DNA of 5,941 nt from Mesorhizobium sp. (GCA_030698645.1 JAUYMV010000344.1:1-5941); one strand, 5' to 3'; positions 1-5,941 are shown, numbered from the stretch's first letter. Numbers and translations are program-made. Notes: generated by a model from the sequence alone, not told the origin.

Positions 1-537
1 TGGGGCGACACGCTCGCGACGCCGGAAAACACCGCGCGCCAGAACGACTACCGCAGATCGTTCGGCAACCGCTCGGTCTACACGCCACAGGCCGTCATCA
101 ACGGACGCATTGACGTCAACGGCGCCAAGCACGACGCCGTCGTCGACGCTCTGAAGACGCTCGGGCGAACAGGCAAGGGCCTCGAGGTCGACGTCTCCAT
201 AACGCGCAATGGCGACAGCATCGTCATCGCAGCGGGCAAGGCGGCGGGCGGCATTTCGGATGCCCATGTCGTGCTGGTGTTCTTCAGCACCATCCAGTCA
301 GTCGATATCACGAAGGGCGAGAACAGCGGGCGACGGGTCGTCTACTGGAATCCGGTCACCGGTATTCAGGCGGTCGGCATGTGGCATGGCGCGGCGGCTC
401 GTTTCGAGCTGCCGGCCAGCGAAATCGCGCGCAAAGGCAAGGGCGGTGGTATGGCCGTCCTCGTGCAGGAGGTAGCCTCGGACGGGGCGCCTGGCCCCAT
501 CGTCGGCGCCGCCATCATGAACAACGAAGCGATCTGA
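1..537 (+). CDS. DUF1223 family protein, secreted thioredoxin-like (C-terminal part, 5' truncated by window edge)
   Basis: The reading frame is open from base 1 and ends at TGA 535-537, giving 178 visible residues; the start lies left of the window. The segment beginning WGDTLATPENTARQNDY and the later motif SVYTPQAVINGR are characteristic of DUF1223 proteins. From family knowledge these are roughly 230-260 residue exported proteins with a thioredoxin-like fold and an N-terminal Cys-x-x-Cys-type motif. That motif and any signal peptide would fall in the missing 60-80 residues, so neither can be confirmed here. The visible part has no cysteine and no membrane span; its middle (about residues 60-125) looks like an extracytoplasmic beta-rich segment. 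Biochemical function is not established. In rhizobia I recall this gene next to aconitase acnA, but that is outside the window. The family call is firm; the role is unknown. Confidence 0.85.
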   Translation, partial: WGDTLATPENTARQNDYRRSFGNRSVYTPQAVINGRIDVNGAKHDAVVDALKTLGRTGKGLEVDVSITRNGDSIVIAAGKAAGGISDAHVVLVFFSTIQSVDITKGENSGRRVVYWNPVTGIQAVGMWHGAAARFELPASEIARKGKGGGMAVLVQEVASDGAPGPIVGAAIMNNEAI

Positions 538-579
538 CCTCAGCTTTCCGACGAAATAGCCGGCGTCCGCTCTCAAGGA

Positions 580-744
580 GGGCGACCGCCGGCCGCAGGT
601 CTTCGGGATCGTCGCCCGGCTCACTCGAAAGTGACCCGAAGGTATCGGTCCAGCGCGAGCCCCGTGGGCGGGGGGCTTGGGGGTTACAGGGCCGGCGCCG
701 GACCGATCCGTCTTAGGCAACGCGTCGAGCTTCGTGCCGAAAGC
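580..744. ncRNA. Candidate structured RNA element, strand unresolved
   Basis: Four stem-loops follow one another. (1) GGGCGAC 580-586 pairs with GTCGCCC 611-617. (2) TCACT 621-625 pairs with AGTGA 630-634 across a 4-base loop; that loop reads CGAA on the plus strand and UUCG on the minus strand. (3) A long stem pairs 641-656 with 695-709 (14 base pairs, one bulged base at 643, one mismatch at 652/699) and encloses an inner hairpin, AGCCCC 658-663 with GGGGCT 672-677. (4) GCTTCG 729-734 pairs with 738-744 with one bulged A. I do not recognise it as 6S, SRP, RNase P or tmRNA. No clear promoter or U-tract terminator frames it, so it could be an sRNA, part of a 3' untranslated region, or chance pairing in GC-rich DNA. 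The stable UUCG loop slightly favours the minus strand. Confidence 0.3.
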
Positions 745-873
745 GGGCCGCAGGTAGGGTATTTCACGGCAACAATGTGTCGGGCCGTTCACCAATATAG
801 ACAGTGTGTCGATTTTCGTGAGCGATGCCAACCGGCCTTCCGGCTCGCGCGATGGCGGCGGGATTTCAGGGTT

Positions 874-892
874 GCTTTTCAGCCGTGAAAGC
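874..892 (+). terminator. Weak terminator-like hairpin upstream of the DUF2794 gene
   Basis: GCTTTTCA (874-881) pairs with TGAAAGC (886-892) around a GCCG loop, with one bulged T. A short TTTT run at 898-901 follows after five bases (GCGAC). The stem is AT-rich for this genome and the U-run is short and displaced, so it is at best a weak terminator for transcripts coming from the DUF1223 gene or from the structured segment. Confidence 0.2.
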
Positions 893-901
893 GCGACTTT
901 T

Positions 902-919
902 CTGTCATGCAACCGTCAT
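902..919 (+). promoter_or_regulatory. PhoB-box-like direct repeat
   Basis: CTGTCAT (902-908), a four-base spacer GCAA, then CCGTCAT (913-919): two heptamers with an 11-base period. The consensus Pho box bound by the phosphate response regulator PhoB is CTGTCAT-N4-CTGTCAT, so 13 of 14 fixed positions match. The odd feature is its position. It ends directly before the Shine-Dalgarno AGGAG (920-924) and 14 bases before the ATG of the DUF2794 gene. In a normal PhoB-activated promoter the -10 element would then fall at about 934-939, inside the coding region. If real, it may repress or block an upstream promoter rather than activate one. Confidence 0.4.
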
Positions 920-933
920 AGGAGTGTCCAGGG

Positions 934-1320
934 ATGGTCGATCGCGGCAACGGCGCGGAGGGTCAGGACGAGTCCGCAATACTGATTCCGCTTTCCGACG
1001 CCAGGCGCCGCCGCCTCGATATCCCGGTCACCTTCGACCGGCGCGAACTCGACCAGATCCTCCGCCTCTACGGACGCATGGTCGCCGCCAACGAATGGCG
1101 CGACTATGCCATCGACCATTTGAGCGACCGGGCGGTGTTTTCCGTCTTTCGACGCACCAGTGAAACGCCGCTCTTCCGCATCGTCAAGGATCCGTCCCTT
1201 GCCCGCAAGCAGGGTGCCTATGCGGTGATCGCCGCTTCGGGAATGATCCTGAAGCGCGGCCAGGATCTGGCTCGCGTCCTCACCGTATTCGACAAGACGC
1301 TCAAGCTGGTCGAGGCATGA
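934..1320 (+). CDS. DUF2794 family protein
   Basis: A 128-residue soluble protein of unknown function belonging to DUF2794, a small family conserved in Alphaproteobacteria. The diagnostic core runs from about residue 34 to 120: FDRRELDQILRLYGRMVAAN, then EWRDYAIDHLSDRAVFSVFRR, the RKQGAYAVIA segment (91-100) and ILKRGQDLARVL (105-116). Length is normal for the family. The first 28 residues are variable and polar; there is no signal peptide or membrane span, so it is presumably cytoplasmic. The ATG at 934 is supported by AGGAG at 920-924, nine bases upstream, and no other in-frame ATG precedes the conserved core. It is flanked upstream by the 396-base gap and the PhoB-like repeat, and it converges with the acetyltransferase gene 21 bases downstream, so it appears to be transcribed alone. 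The family assignment is firm; I cannot propose a function. Confidence 0.9.
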   Translation: MVDRGNGAEGQDESAILIPLSDARRRRLDIPVTFDRRELDQILRLYGRMVAANEWRDYAIDHLSDRAVFSVFRRTSETPLFRIVKDPSLARKQGAYAVIAASGMILKRGQDLARVLTVFDKTLKLVEA

Positions 1321-1341
1321 TTTCTCGGATTCGCCCGTAGT

Positions 1342-1905
1342 CTATGCGCTCAGCGCCCGCTCCGGCAGCGATTCCGGGTCGGGTGGCAAATCCTTGCCGC
1401 CATTGATCGTCAGCTGCATGAAAACCGTGTCAAGCCAGCGTCCATGCTTGTAGCCGGACCCTTCGAGCACGCCGGCGTGCCGGAAGCCCGCAGCCGCATG
1501 CAGGCGGACCGAGGCGAGGTTGCGCTCTCCATCGCCAATTACCGCGGCGATCTGCCGGAAGCCCCGCGACGTGCACTCCTGGACCAGCCTGCCGAGCAGC
1601 AGCCGCCCGATGCCCCGCCCCTGTGCTTCCGGGGCAAGATAGATCGAATCCTCGACCATGAAGCGATAGGCGCGGCGCGGCCGGAACGGTCCGGCATAGG
1701 CGTAGCCGAGTATGTCGCCGCCGGATGTCGCGACGACGTAGGGGTAGCCGCTGGCCGCTAGCGCTGTAAAGCGCTGCTCCATGTCGGAGAGCGATGGCGG
1801 CTCGAGTTCGTAGCTCGCCGTGCCATGTATGACGGCGTCCGCATAGATCATGGCGACGCGTGCGATGTCGGCGGCTCGCGCCGCCCGGATGTCGATCGTG
1901 TCCAT
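1342..1905 (-). CDS. GNAT N-acetyltransferase, phosphinothricin acetyltransferase (PAT/MnaT)-like
   Basis: A 187-residue cytoplasmic acetyl-CoA-dependent N-acetyltransferase. The acetyl-CoA pyrophosphate-binding motif A is clear, with QGRGIG at residues 95-100 after the beta-strand VEDSIYL (84-90). PAT-type features follow: IAAVIGDGERNLASVRLHAAAGF (119-141), containing the conserved Asn and Ser of motif B, and the C-terminal GYKHGRWLDTVFMQ (151-164). Close relatives acetylate phosphinothricin, methionine sulfoximine or related amino acids; the true substrate here is unknown and antibiotic-type resistance should not be assumed. The last 20 or so residues (GGKDLPPDPESLPERALSA) are a proline-rich tail. 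The ATG is preceded by GGAA seven bases upstream. The gene follows the Bax-inhibitor gene on the same strand but is separated from it by an intrinsic terminator, and I saw no strong promoter in the 45 bases between terminator and start. Confidence 0.88.
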   Translation of the reverse strand: MDTIDIRAARAADIARVAMIYADAVIHGTASYELEPPSLSDMEQRFTALAASGYPYVVATSGGDILGYAYAGPFRPRRAYRFMVEDSIYLAPEAQGRGIGRLLLGRLVQECTSRGFRQIAAVIGDGERNLASVRLHAAAGFRHAGVLEGSGYKHGRWLDTVFMQLTINGGKDLPPDPESLPERALSA

Positions 1906-1952
1906 GTATCGCTTCCGGCGAATTCAGGCCGCCATTAGCGCAACGTCGGCGC

Positions 1953-1980
1953 AAAGAAAAGGGCGGCCCGAGGGCCGCCC
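1953..1980 (-). terminator. Intrinsic terminator downstream of the Bax inhibitor-1 gene
   Basis: GGGCGGCC (1961-1968) and GGCCGCCC (1973-1980) form a perfect 8-base-pair GC stem with a four-base loop (CTCG when read on the minus strand). On the minus strand the stem is followed at once by TTTTCTTT (1960 to 1953). It lies 26 bases after the Bax-inhibitor stop codon and before the acetyltransferase gene, so it should end the Bax-inhibitor transcript. On the plus strand no U-run follows the stem, so the terminator is directional. Confidence 0.85.
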
Positions 1981-2006
1981 CAATCAAATCGTCGTCCCAG
2001 CCTGGG

Positions 2007-2786
2007 CTATTCGCGGTTGCCGAGGAACGAAAGCAGGAAGGAGAACAGGTTGATGAAGTCGAGATAGAGCGTCAGCGCGCCCATGACCGCCTTGCGGCCG
2101 GCGACGAGAACCTCATCACCGTCGAAATACATCTCCTTGATCTTCTGCGTATCGTAGGCGGTCAGGCCCGCGAAAATCAGCACGCCGATCGCCGAGATGG
2201 CGAACTGCATGGCGGGCGATGCGAGGAAGATGTTCACCACCATGGCGATGATCAGGCCGAACACGCCCATGATCAGGAACGAACCCCAGCCGGTCAAATC
2301 GCGCTTCGTCGTATAGCCGAAGAGCGACAGCGCACCGAACGAGGCCGCCGTGATGAAGAAGGTCTGCACGATGCTCGCGCTCGTGTAGACGAGGAAGATC
2401 GACGACAGCGACAGGCCCATCAGGCCGGCAAATACCCAGAACGACGTCTGAGCGGCCGATAGGCTCATCGAATTGATACGGGCGCTCAGGAAGAACACCA
2501 TGCCGAGCGGAGCCAGCATGACGACCCAGCGGAGCGGCGAGCCGTAGAGCGCATAGCCGATGCTGGTCAGCATCTTGCCATTGCCGAGCGTCGCGACGGC
2601 GAGCGCCGGATCACTGGTGGTGGCGAACATGACGGTGCCGAGCGCCGCCAGGCCGGTGATTGCAAGGCCAAGCGCCATCAAGTTGTAGACCTTGATCATA
2701 TAGGCGCGCAGGCCCTCGTCGATGCCCGTGTCGACGCGGGTACCCGCGCCGGCGACACGCGCCTGATAGTTACGAAGGTCAGCCAT
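2007..2786 (-). CDS. Bax inhibitor-1/YccA family integral membrane protein
   Basis: A 259-residue protein of the TMBIM/BI-1 (UPF0005) family, the usual length. It has a charged cytoplasmic N-terminus (residues 1-28) and seven probable membrane segments at about 33-53, 86-101, 114-132, 136-156, 168-187, 193-211 and 233-255. The family signatures are present: GLTAYDTQKIKEMY (207-220) and GALTLYLDFINLF (236-248). Asp212 and Asp243 correspond to the aspartate pair that, in the Bacillus homologue YetJ, forms a pH-sensitive calcium-leak sensor. From the family, a role in ion (calcium) leak or membrane stress tolerance in the inner membrane is plausible, but bacterial function is poorly defined; E. 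coli YccA interacts with the FtsH protease. The start is supported by GAGG five bases before the ATG. It follows the permease gene after 183 bases with its own candidate promoter and ends at a strong terminator, so it is probably a single-gene unit. Confidence 0.93.
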   Translation of the reverse strand: MADLRNYQARVAGAGTRVDTGIDEGLRAYMIKVYNLMALGLAITGLAALGTVMFATTSDPALAVATLGNGKMLTSIGYALYGSPLRWVVMLAPLGMVFFLSARINSMSLSAAQTSFWVFAGLMGLSLSSIFLVYTSASIVQTFFITAASFGALSLFGYTTKRDLTGWGSFLIMGVFGLIIAMVVNIFLASPAMQFAISAIGVLIFAGLTAYDTQKIKEMYFDGDEVLVAGRKAVMGALTLYLDFINLFSFLLSFLGNRE

Positions 2787-2809
2787 ATTGTCCTCTTAAC
2801 GTTGCTTCT

Positions 2810-2829
2810 GTCCCGTCCGGTGTCGGGAC
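2810..2829 (-). promoter_or_regulatory. Stem-loop in the Bax inhibitor-1 leader
   Basis: GTCCCG and CGGGAC form a perfect 6-base-pair stem around an 8-base loop, about 14 bases upstream of the Shine-Dalgarno of the Bax-inhibitor gene. No U-run follows it, so it is not a terminator. It might affect translation or mRNA stability, or be incidental; I see no match to a known riboswitch. Confidence 0.2.
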
Positions 2830-2880
2830 GCGGTTCGCGCGCCCAGGCGCCGCTGGCGGGATTCCAGCATGCCTTGCCAC

Positions 2881-2909
2881 AATATGATGCTTCTTTCAGG
2901 CGAGAACAA
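2881..2909 (-). promoter_or_regulatory. Candidate sigma-70 promoter for the Bax inhibitor-1 gene
   Basis: On the minus strand TTGTTC (2909-2904) is followed after 17 bases by CATATT (2886-2881). The CTTGTT context fits the rhizobial -35 CTTGAC loosely, and CATATT is a moderate -10. A start near 2874 would give a leader of about 88 bases. The segment sits in the 183-base gap between the permease stop and the Bax-inhibitor start and is locally AT-richer than its surroundings. No terminator for the upstream transporter operon is visible in the gap, so readthrough is also possible. Confidence 0.35.
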
Positions 2910-2969
2910 GACCCGTTACCGACCGCAATGCAGCGTGATCGTGTATTCGCCTGTTCTTTTGGCCGCGCG

Positions 2970-5519
2970 CTACAGCGTGCGCAGCACAGGTGCGGCCTTC
3001 TGTCCGAGAACCCGCCAGGTTCCCGCCAGTCCAAAACCGACGGTGAGCACCAGCGCAACGACGATCGTTGATACCGCCACCTCCGGCAGGAAACTCGACG
3101 GCAGCGTCATGATTCGCGCGACGACGAACCAGGCGGCGACACCGCCGGCCAGCAGCGCGAAGACGGCCGTCGCCAGCCCGAGCAGCAGATATTCGATTGA
3201 GAACGCGGCAATCAGTGTGCGCCGCGTCGCCCCCAGCATCTTGAGCACCACCGCATCGTGCACACGGGCGCGGTTCCCTGCCGCAAGAGCGCCCGACAGC
3301 ACCAGCACGGAGGCGATCAGCGCCACCGCCGCCGCCGCGCGGATCGCGGTGCCGAGCTGCGCGACGATCCGGTTGACCACGTCGAGCGCGTCCTTCACGC
3401 GGACCGTCGTGATTGCCGGAAAGGCGCGCGTAACCGCATTCAGGATGCGCGATTCGTCGGCAGCCGTGGCGTCTTGCGTGAGGAGCGTCGCCAGCCACGC
3501 ATGCGGCGCACCGGCGAAGGCATTGGGCGAATAGACCATGACGAAGTTGATGCCCATGGTTTCCCAGTCGACCTTGCGCAGATTGGCGATCTTCGCCGTC
3601 ACGTTGCGGCCGAGCACATTCACCGTGATGCTGTCGCCGATCTTCAGGCCGAGTTCGCCGGCCTCCTCGGCCGAAAACGACACCAGCGGCTCGCCGGTAT
3701 AGTTGGCCGGCCACCATTTGCCTTCGGCAAGCGAGGCGTTTTCGGGCAGAGTTTCGGAATAGGTGATGCCGCGGTCACCGCGCAGCACCCATTCGCCCTC
3801 GGGCGGCACCTTCACGTTCTGCACGTCGATCCCGTTCAACTCGACAACCCGGCCGCGCAGCATCGGAACGCGAACCAGCGCGCCAGCCGGGGCTTCCGCC
3901 TTGACGAGGGCGGCGAACGCCTCGACATCGGCGCTTTGTATGTCGACGAAGAAGAAATTCGGCGCACGCTCCGGCAACGTGCCGGAGATTTGCTGCCGCA
4001 GATTGCCGTCGATGAGCGCGAGCGTCACCAGCAGCGTCAGGCCGAGACCGAGCGACAGCACGACCGACGGCGTCAGCGCGCCGGGCCGGTGGATATTGCC
4101 GATGGCGAGCCTGAGCGGCGTCGAACTGACCCGTGGCGCGCGGCGCGCAAGCCACTGGATGAGCATGGCCACGCTGCGCAGCACGACGAAGGCGAAGATG
4201 ATTGCGCCGACGAAAATCATCGCGATGCGCCGGTCGGTGGAAAACCAAACGGCAAGGCCCGCCAATGCGATGGCGAGCCCGATCGCGGCGCCGACATAGA
4301 CCAAGCGCGGCAGGCCCCGTCCCTCCAGTCCCAATTCGCGAAACAGCGCGGTGGCGGGAACGTCGCGCGCCCGTCCGAGCGGCAGCATGGCGAAAGCGAG
4401 CGTCACCAGCAGTCCGAACAGCGCGCCCATGGCTAGCGCATCCGGGTAGAGCCCGCCTTCGGCCTGCACCGGGATGACCGACGACAGCGCGGCGCCGGCG
4501 ACGAGGGGCATCAGCCCTGCCAGAAGGAGCCCGGCCACGATGCCGATTGTCGCCATCAGCACGATCTGCGCGAGATAGACGGTGAAGACGAAGCCGCCGG
4601 AGGCGCCGAGACTCTTCAGCGTGGCGATGACGCCACGCTTGGCGTCGAGATGCGCCCGCACCGCGTTGGCCACGCCGACGCCGCCGACCACGAGCGCGGT
4701 CAGGCCGACGAGTGTGAGGAATTGCGAGAACCGCTCGACATTGGAGGCAAGCGCCGGCGCTGCGTTGGAACGCGAGCGGATACTCCAGCCGGCCTCCGGA
4801 AAGGCGGCCTTCGCGCGCTCGGCGATCGCCGTGACAGCCGACTCCGAAGTCCCGTCGGCGAGCCTGATCTTGTAGGCGTGCTCGACCAGGCTGCCCGGCT
4901 GGACGAGACCCGAGGCGCGCAGGCCGTCGAGCGCCACCATCAGGCGGGGCGCGAAGCCAAAACCCTCGGAGGCGAGATCAGGTTCGGTGACGATCCTGGC
5001 GCGCAACTCGAAGACGGCTTCGCCGAGCCTGAAGCGACCGCCAAGCGGACGGCCGAGGCGCTCGAAGAGCAGATCCGGCGCCGCCGCGCCCCAGACATCG
5101 CCTTCGCGCGCGAATAGCGCATCGGCGGCCAGGGCAGGCTCGGTTTCCAAGGCCCCGAACAAGGGATAGGCCCCGTCCACTGCCTTGACCTCGACCAGCG
5201 TCTGGTCGGAGCCATCTTCCAGCCGCGCCATCGAGCGCATCCCGGCGCTTGTCGCGACCGTCCCCTGCGCGTCGAGAAAGGCGCGCTCCTCCGGCGAGAC
5301 CTCGCGCTGGTTCAGTGCGAAGCGCATGTCGCCGCCGAGCAGCGTCTGGCCCTCGCTGGCGACGCCGGCGGTGATCGACCGCGCCACCGAGTTGACACCG
5401 CCGATGGCGCCGACCCCGAGCGCGATGCAGGTGATGAAGATCAGGAATCCGGATAGGCCGCCACGCATTTCGCGCAGGGCGAAGCGGAGCGCCAGCGCAA
5501 GGTTCTCGCCGGACTTCAT
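2970..5519 (-). CDS. FtsX-like ABC transporter permease, YbbP type
   Basis: An 849-residue inner-membrane permease with the layout of YbbP-like (type VII/MacB-superfamily) proteins. Ten probable membrane helices lie at about 24-46, 265-288, 311-337, 360-380, 405-427, 431-456, 484-505, 723-748, 770-800 and 813-836. A first periplasmic MacB-PCD-like domain occupies about 47-260, and a second periplasmic domain about 506-720. The two FtsX cores (267-388 and 727-841) each carry the short cytoplasmic coupling motif LKSLGAS (301-307) or LKMLGAT (759-765), which contacts the ATPase. The length and the two-FtsX-domain build separate it from LolC/LolE (about 410 residues). Such transporters are thought to extract or move hydrophobic molecules across the periplasmic side of the inner membrane; the substrate is not established. 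Its ATG lies 10 bases after the ATPase stop with no clear Shine-Dalgarno, which suggests translational coupling. The frame is intact. Confidence 0.92.
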   Translation of the reverse strand: MKSGENLALALRFALREMRGGLSGFLIFITCIALGVGAIGGVNSVARSITAGVASEGQTLLGGDMRFALNQREVSPEERAFLDAQGTVATSAGMRSMARLEDGSDQTLVEVKAVDGAYPLFGALETEPALAADALFAREGDVWGAAAPDLLFERLGRPLGGRFRLGEAVFELRARIVTEPDLASEGFGFAPRLMVALDGLRASGLVQPGSLVEHAYKIRLADGTSESAVTAIAERAKAAFPEAGWSIRSRSNAAPALASNVERFSQFLTLVGLTALVVGGVGVANAVRAHLDAKRGVIATLKSLGASGGFVFTVYLAQIVLMATIGIVAGLLLAGLMPLVAGAALSSVIPVQAEGGLYPDALAMGALFGLLVTLAFAMLPLGRARDVPATALFRELGLEGRGLPRLVYVGAAIGLAIALAGLAVWFSTDRRIAMIFVGAIIFAFVVLRSVAMLIQWLARRAPRVSSTPLRLAIGNIHRPGALTPSVVLSLGLGLTLLVTLALIDGNLRQQISGTLPERAPNFFFVDIQSADVEAFAALVKAEAPAGALVRVPMLRGRVVELNGIDVQNVKVPPEGEWVLRGDRGITYSETLPENASLAEGKWWPANYTGEPLVSFSAEEAGELGLKIGDSITVNVLGRNVTAKIANLRKVDWETMGINFVMVYSPNAFAGAPHAWLATLLTQDATAADESRILNAVTRAFPAITTVRVKDALDVVNRIVAQLGTAIRAAAAVALIASVLVLSGALAAGNRARVHDAVVLKMLGATRRTLIAAFSIEYLLLGLATAVFALLAGGVAAWFVVARIMTLPSSFLPEVAVSTIVVALVLTVGFGLAGTWRVLGQKAAPVLRTL

Positions 5520-5529
5520 GGCCGCGCGC

Positions 5530-5941
5530 TCACGCCGTCAGCGCCACGGATACGCCCGGCTCGATACGCCCGGAGCGCATCGAAACCTGGCGCATGCAGC
5601 GCTGGGCGAGCGCGGGATCGTGCGTCACCAGCACCAGCGTCGTGCCGCGCTGCTCGGCGGTTGCAAACAACAGGTCGGCGATCTGCCGGCCGGTGGCCTG
5701 GTCGAGATTGCCGGTCGGCTCGTCGGCGATCAGGATGCGCGGTTCAGGCGCAAGCGCGCGTGCGATGGCCACGCGCTGCTGCTCGCCGCCGGACAGCTGC
5801 CCGGGATAATGGCCGAGCCGCCCGGACAGGCCGACGGCGTCAAGCTCGCGCGCGGCGATGCCGAAGGCGTCGGCGGTGCCCGCGAGTTCCAGTGGCACGG
5901 CGACGTTTTCAAGCGCCGTCATGTTCGGAATGAGGTGGAAC
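5530..5941 (-). CDS. ABC transporter ATP-binding protein, YbbA/LolD type (N-terminus beyond window edge)
   Basis: The visible 136 residues are the C-terminal half of an ABC ATPase. The frame stays open to the edge and begins FHLIPNMTALENV, the segment that directly follows the Q-loop in the LolD/MacB/YbbA subfamily; the internal ATG at 5920-5922 is therefore not the true start. Present in order are the ABC signature LSGGEQQRVAIARAL (from residue 49), Walker B RILIADEPTGNLD (from about 68, with the catalytic Glu in ADE), the D-loop, and the H-loop His107 in VTHDP. Walker A and the Q-loop glutamine lie off the right edge. It ends with a short non-conserved tail (GVSVALTA). The adjacent 849-residue permease makes YbbA the better match than LolD or MacB; it would hydrolyse ATP at the cytoplasmic face to drive that permease. 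Confidence 0.93.
   Translation of the reverse strand, partial: FHLIPNMTALENVAVPLELAGTADAFGIAARELDAVGLSGRLGHYPGQLSGGEQQRVAIARALAPEPRILIADEPTGNLDQATGRQIADLLFATAEQRGTTLVLVTHDPALAQRCMRQVSMRSGRIEPGVSVALTA

Larger units (their letters stand above)
538..933. other. 396-base gene-free gap rich in inverted repeats
   Basis: I find no credible gene between the DUF1223 stop and the DUF2794 start. Open frames that cross it on both strands have no family resemblance, are arginine- and proline-rich, and mostly overlap the DUF1223 gene in antisense. The gap contains four consecutive stem-loops (580-744), a hairpin at 874-892 followed by TTTT at 898-901, a PhoB-box-like direct repeat (902-919) and the DUF2794 ribosome binding site (AGGAG, 920-924). 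I could not find a convincing sigma-70 promoter on the plus strand. On the minus strand there is a CTATAT hexamer (795-800), like the rhizobial -10 consensus, but no matching -35. Confidence 0.7.

Noticed and set aside
591..709. 6S, SRP, RNase P or tmRNA gene as an explanation of the stem-loop cluster
   Set aside because: I looked for recalled hallmark sequences of these RNAs on both strands and found none; I also recall rhizobial 6S RNA lying in a different genomic neighbourhood.
298..912. 204-codon open frame on the minus strand crossing the DUF1223 end and the intergenic gap
   Set aside because: Its C-terminal part is antisense to DUF1223 coding sequence, the composition is arginine- and proline-rich with no known motif, and I see no ribosome binding site that favours it. 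It could only be reconsidered if the minus strand here proves to be transcribed and translated.
1342..1905. Calling the GNAT enzyme a dedicated herbicide or antibiotic resistance gene
   Set aside because: PAT-like GNAT proteins are widespread chromosomal enzymes with varied amino-acid substrates; sequence similarity alone does not show phosphinothricin resistance.
1860..2462. 200-codon plus-strand open frame opposite the acetyltransferase start and Bax-inhibitor gene
   Set aside because: Highly charged, low-complexity translation (Glu, Arg, Gln, His) antisense to two recognised genes and running through the terminator; a shadow frame.
3258..4436. 392-codon open frame on the plus strand, antisense to the permease gene
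   Set aside because: It is opposite the strongly supported FtsX-type permease, is rich in Arg, His, Gln and Asp with no recognisable domain, and is what GC-rich codon bias produces in the complementary frame.
5920..5922. ATG as the start of the ABC ATPase
   Set aside because: The frame continues upstream to the window edge with FHLIPN, the expected family sequence before this Met, and an ATPase starting here would lack Walker A and the Q-loop.

Overview
The window looks like ordinary chromosome from a GC-rich alphaproteobacterium, most likely a member of the Hyphomicrobiales (Mesorhizobium/Phyllobacteriaceae-like). The main pointers are the DUF2794 gene, a family I know chiefly from Alphaproteobacteria, and its neighbours: a DUF1223 gene, a Bax-inhibitor-1 homologue and a YbbA/YbbP-type ABC exporter. 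This is my recollection of rhizobial gene order, not a search result. There are no insertion sequences, phage genes, CRISPR arrays, tRNAs or rRNAs.

Left part, plus strand. The 3' end of a DUF1223 gene (secreted thioredoxin-like family) enters from the left edge and stops at 537. A gene-free gap of 396 bases follows (538-933). It holds a run of inverted repeats (580-744), a small terminator-like hairpin (874-892) and a near-perfect PhoB-box-like direct repeat (902-919) immediately before the ribosome binding site of the DUF2794 gene (934-1320).

Right part, minus strand. Everything from 1342 to the right edge reads leftwards. In transcription order there is an ABC ATPase (N-terminus off the right edge), a large FtsX-type permease 10 bases after it (together a YbbA-YbbP-like transporter), a 183-base gap with a plausible promoter, a Bax inhibitor-1/YccA membrane protein, a clear intrinsic terminator (1953-1980), and a PAT-type GNAT acetyltransferase. 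The acetyltransferase converges on the DUF2794 gene with 21 bases between their stops.

The ATPase and permease are clearly one transporter. No shared pathway links the other genes. I do not see an undescribed multi-gene system here. The two observations most worth checking are the structured DNA/RNA segment in the 538-933 gap and the PhoB-box-like repeat at its end.
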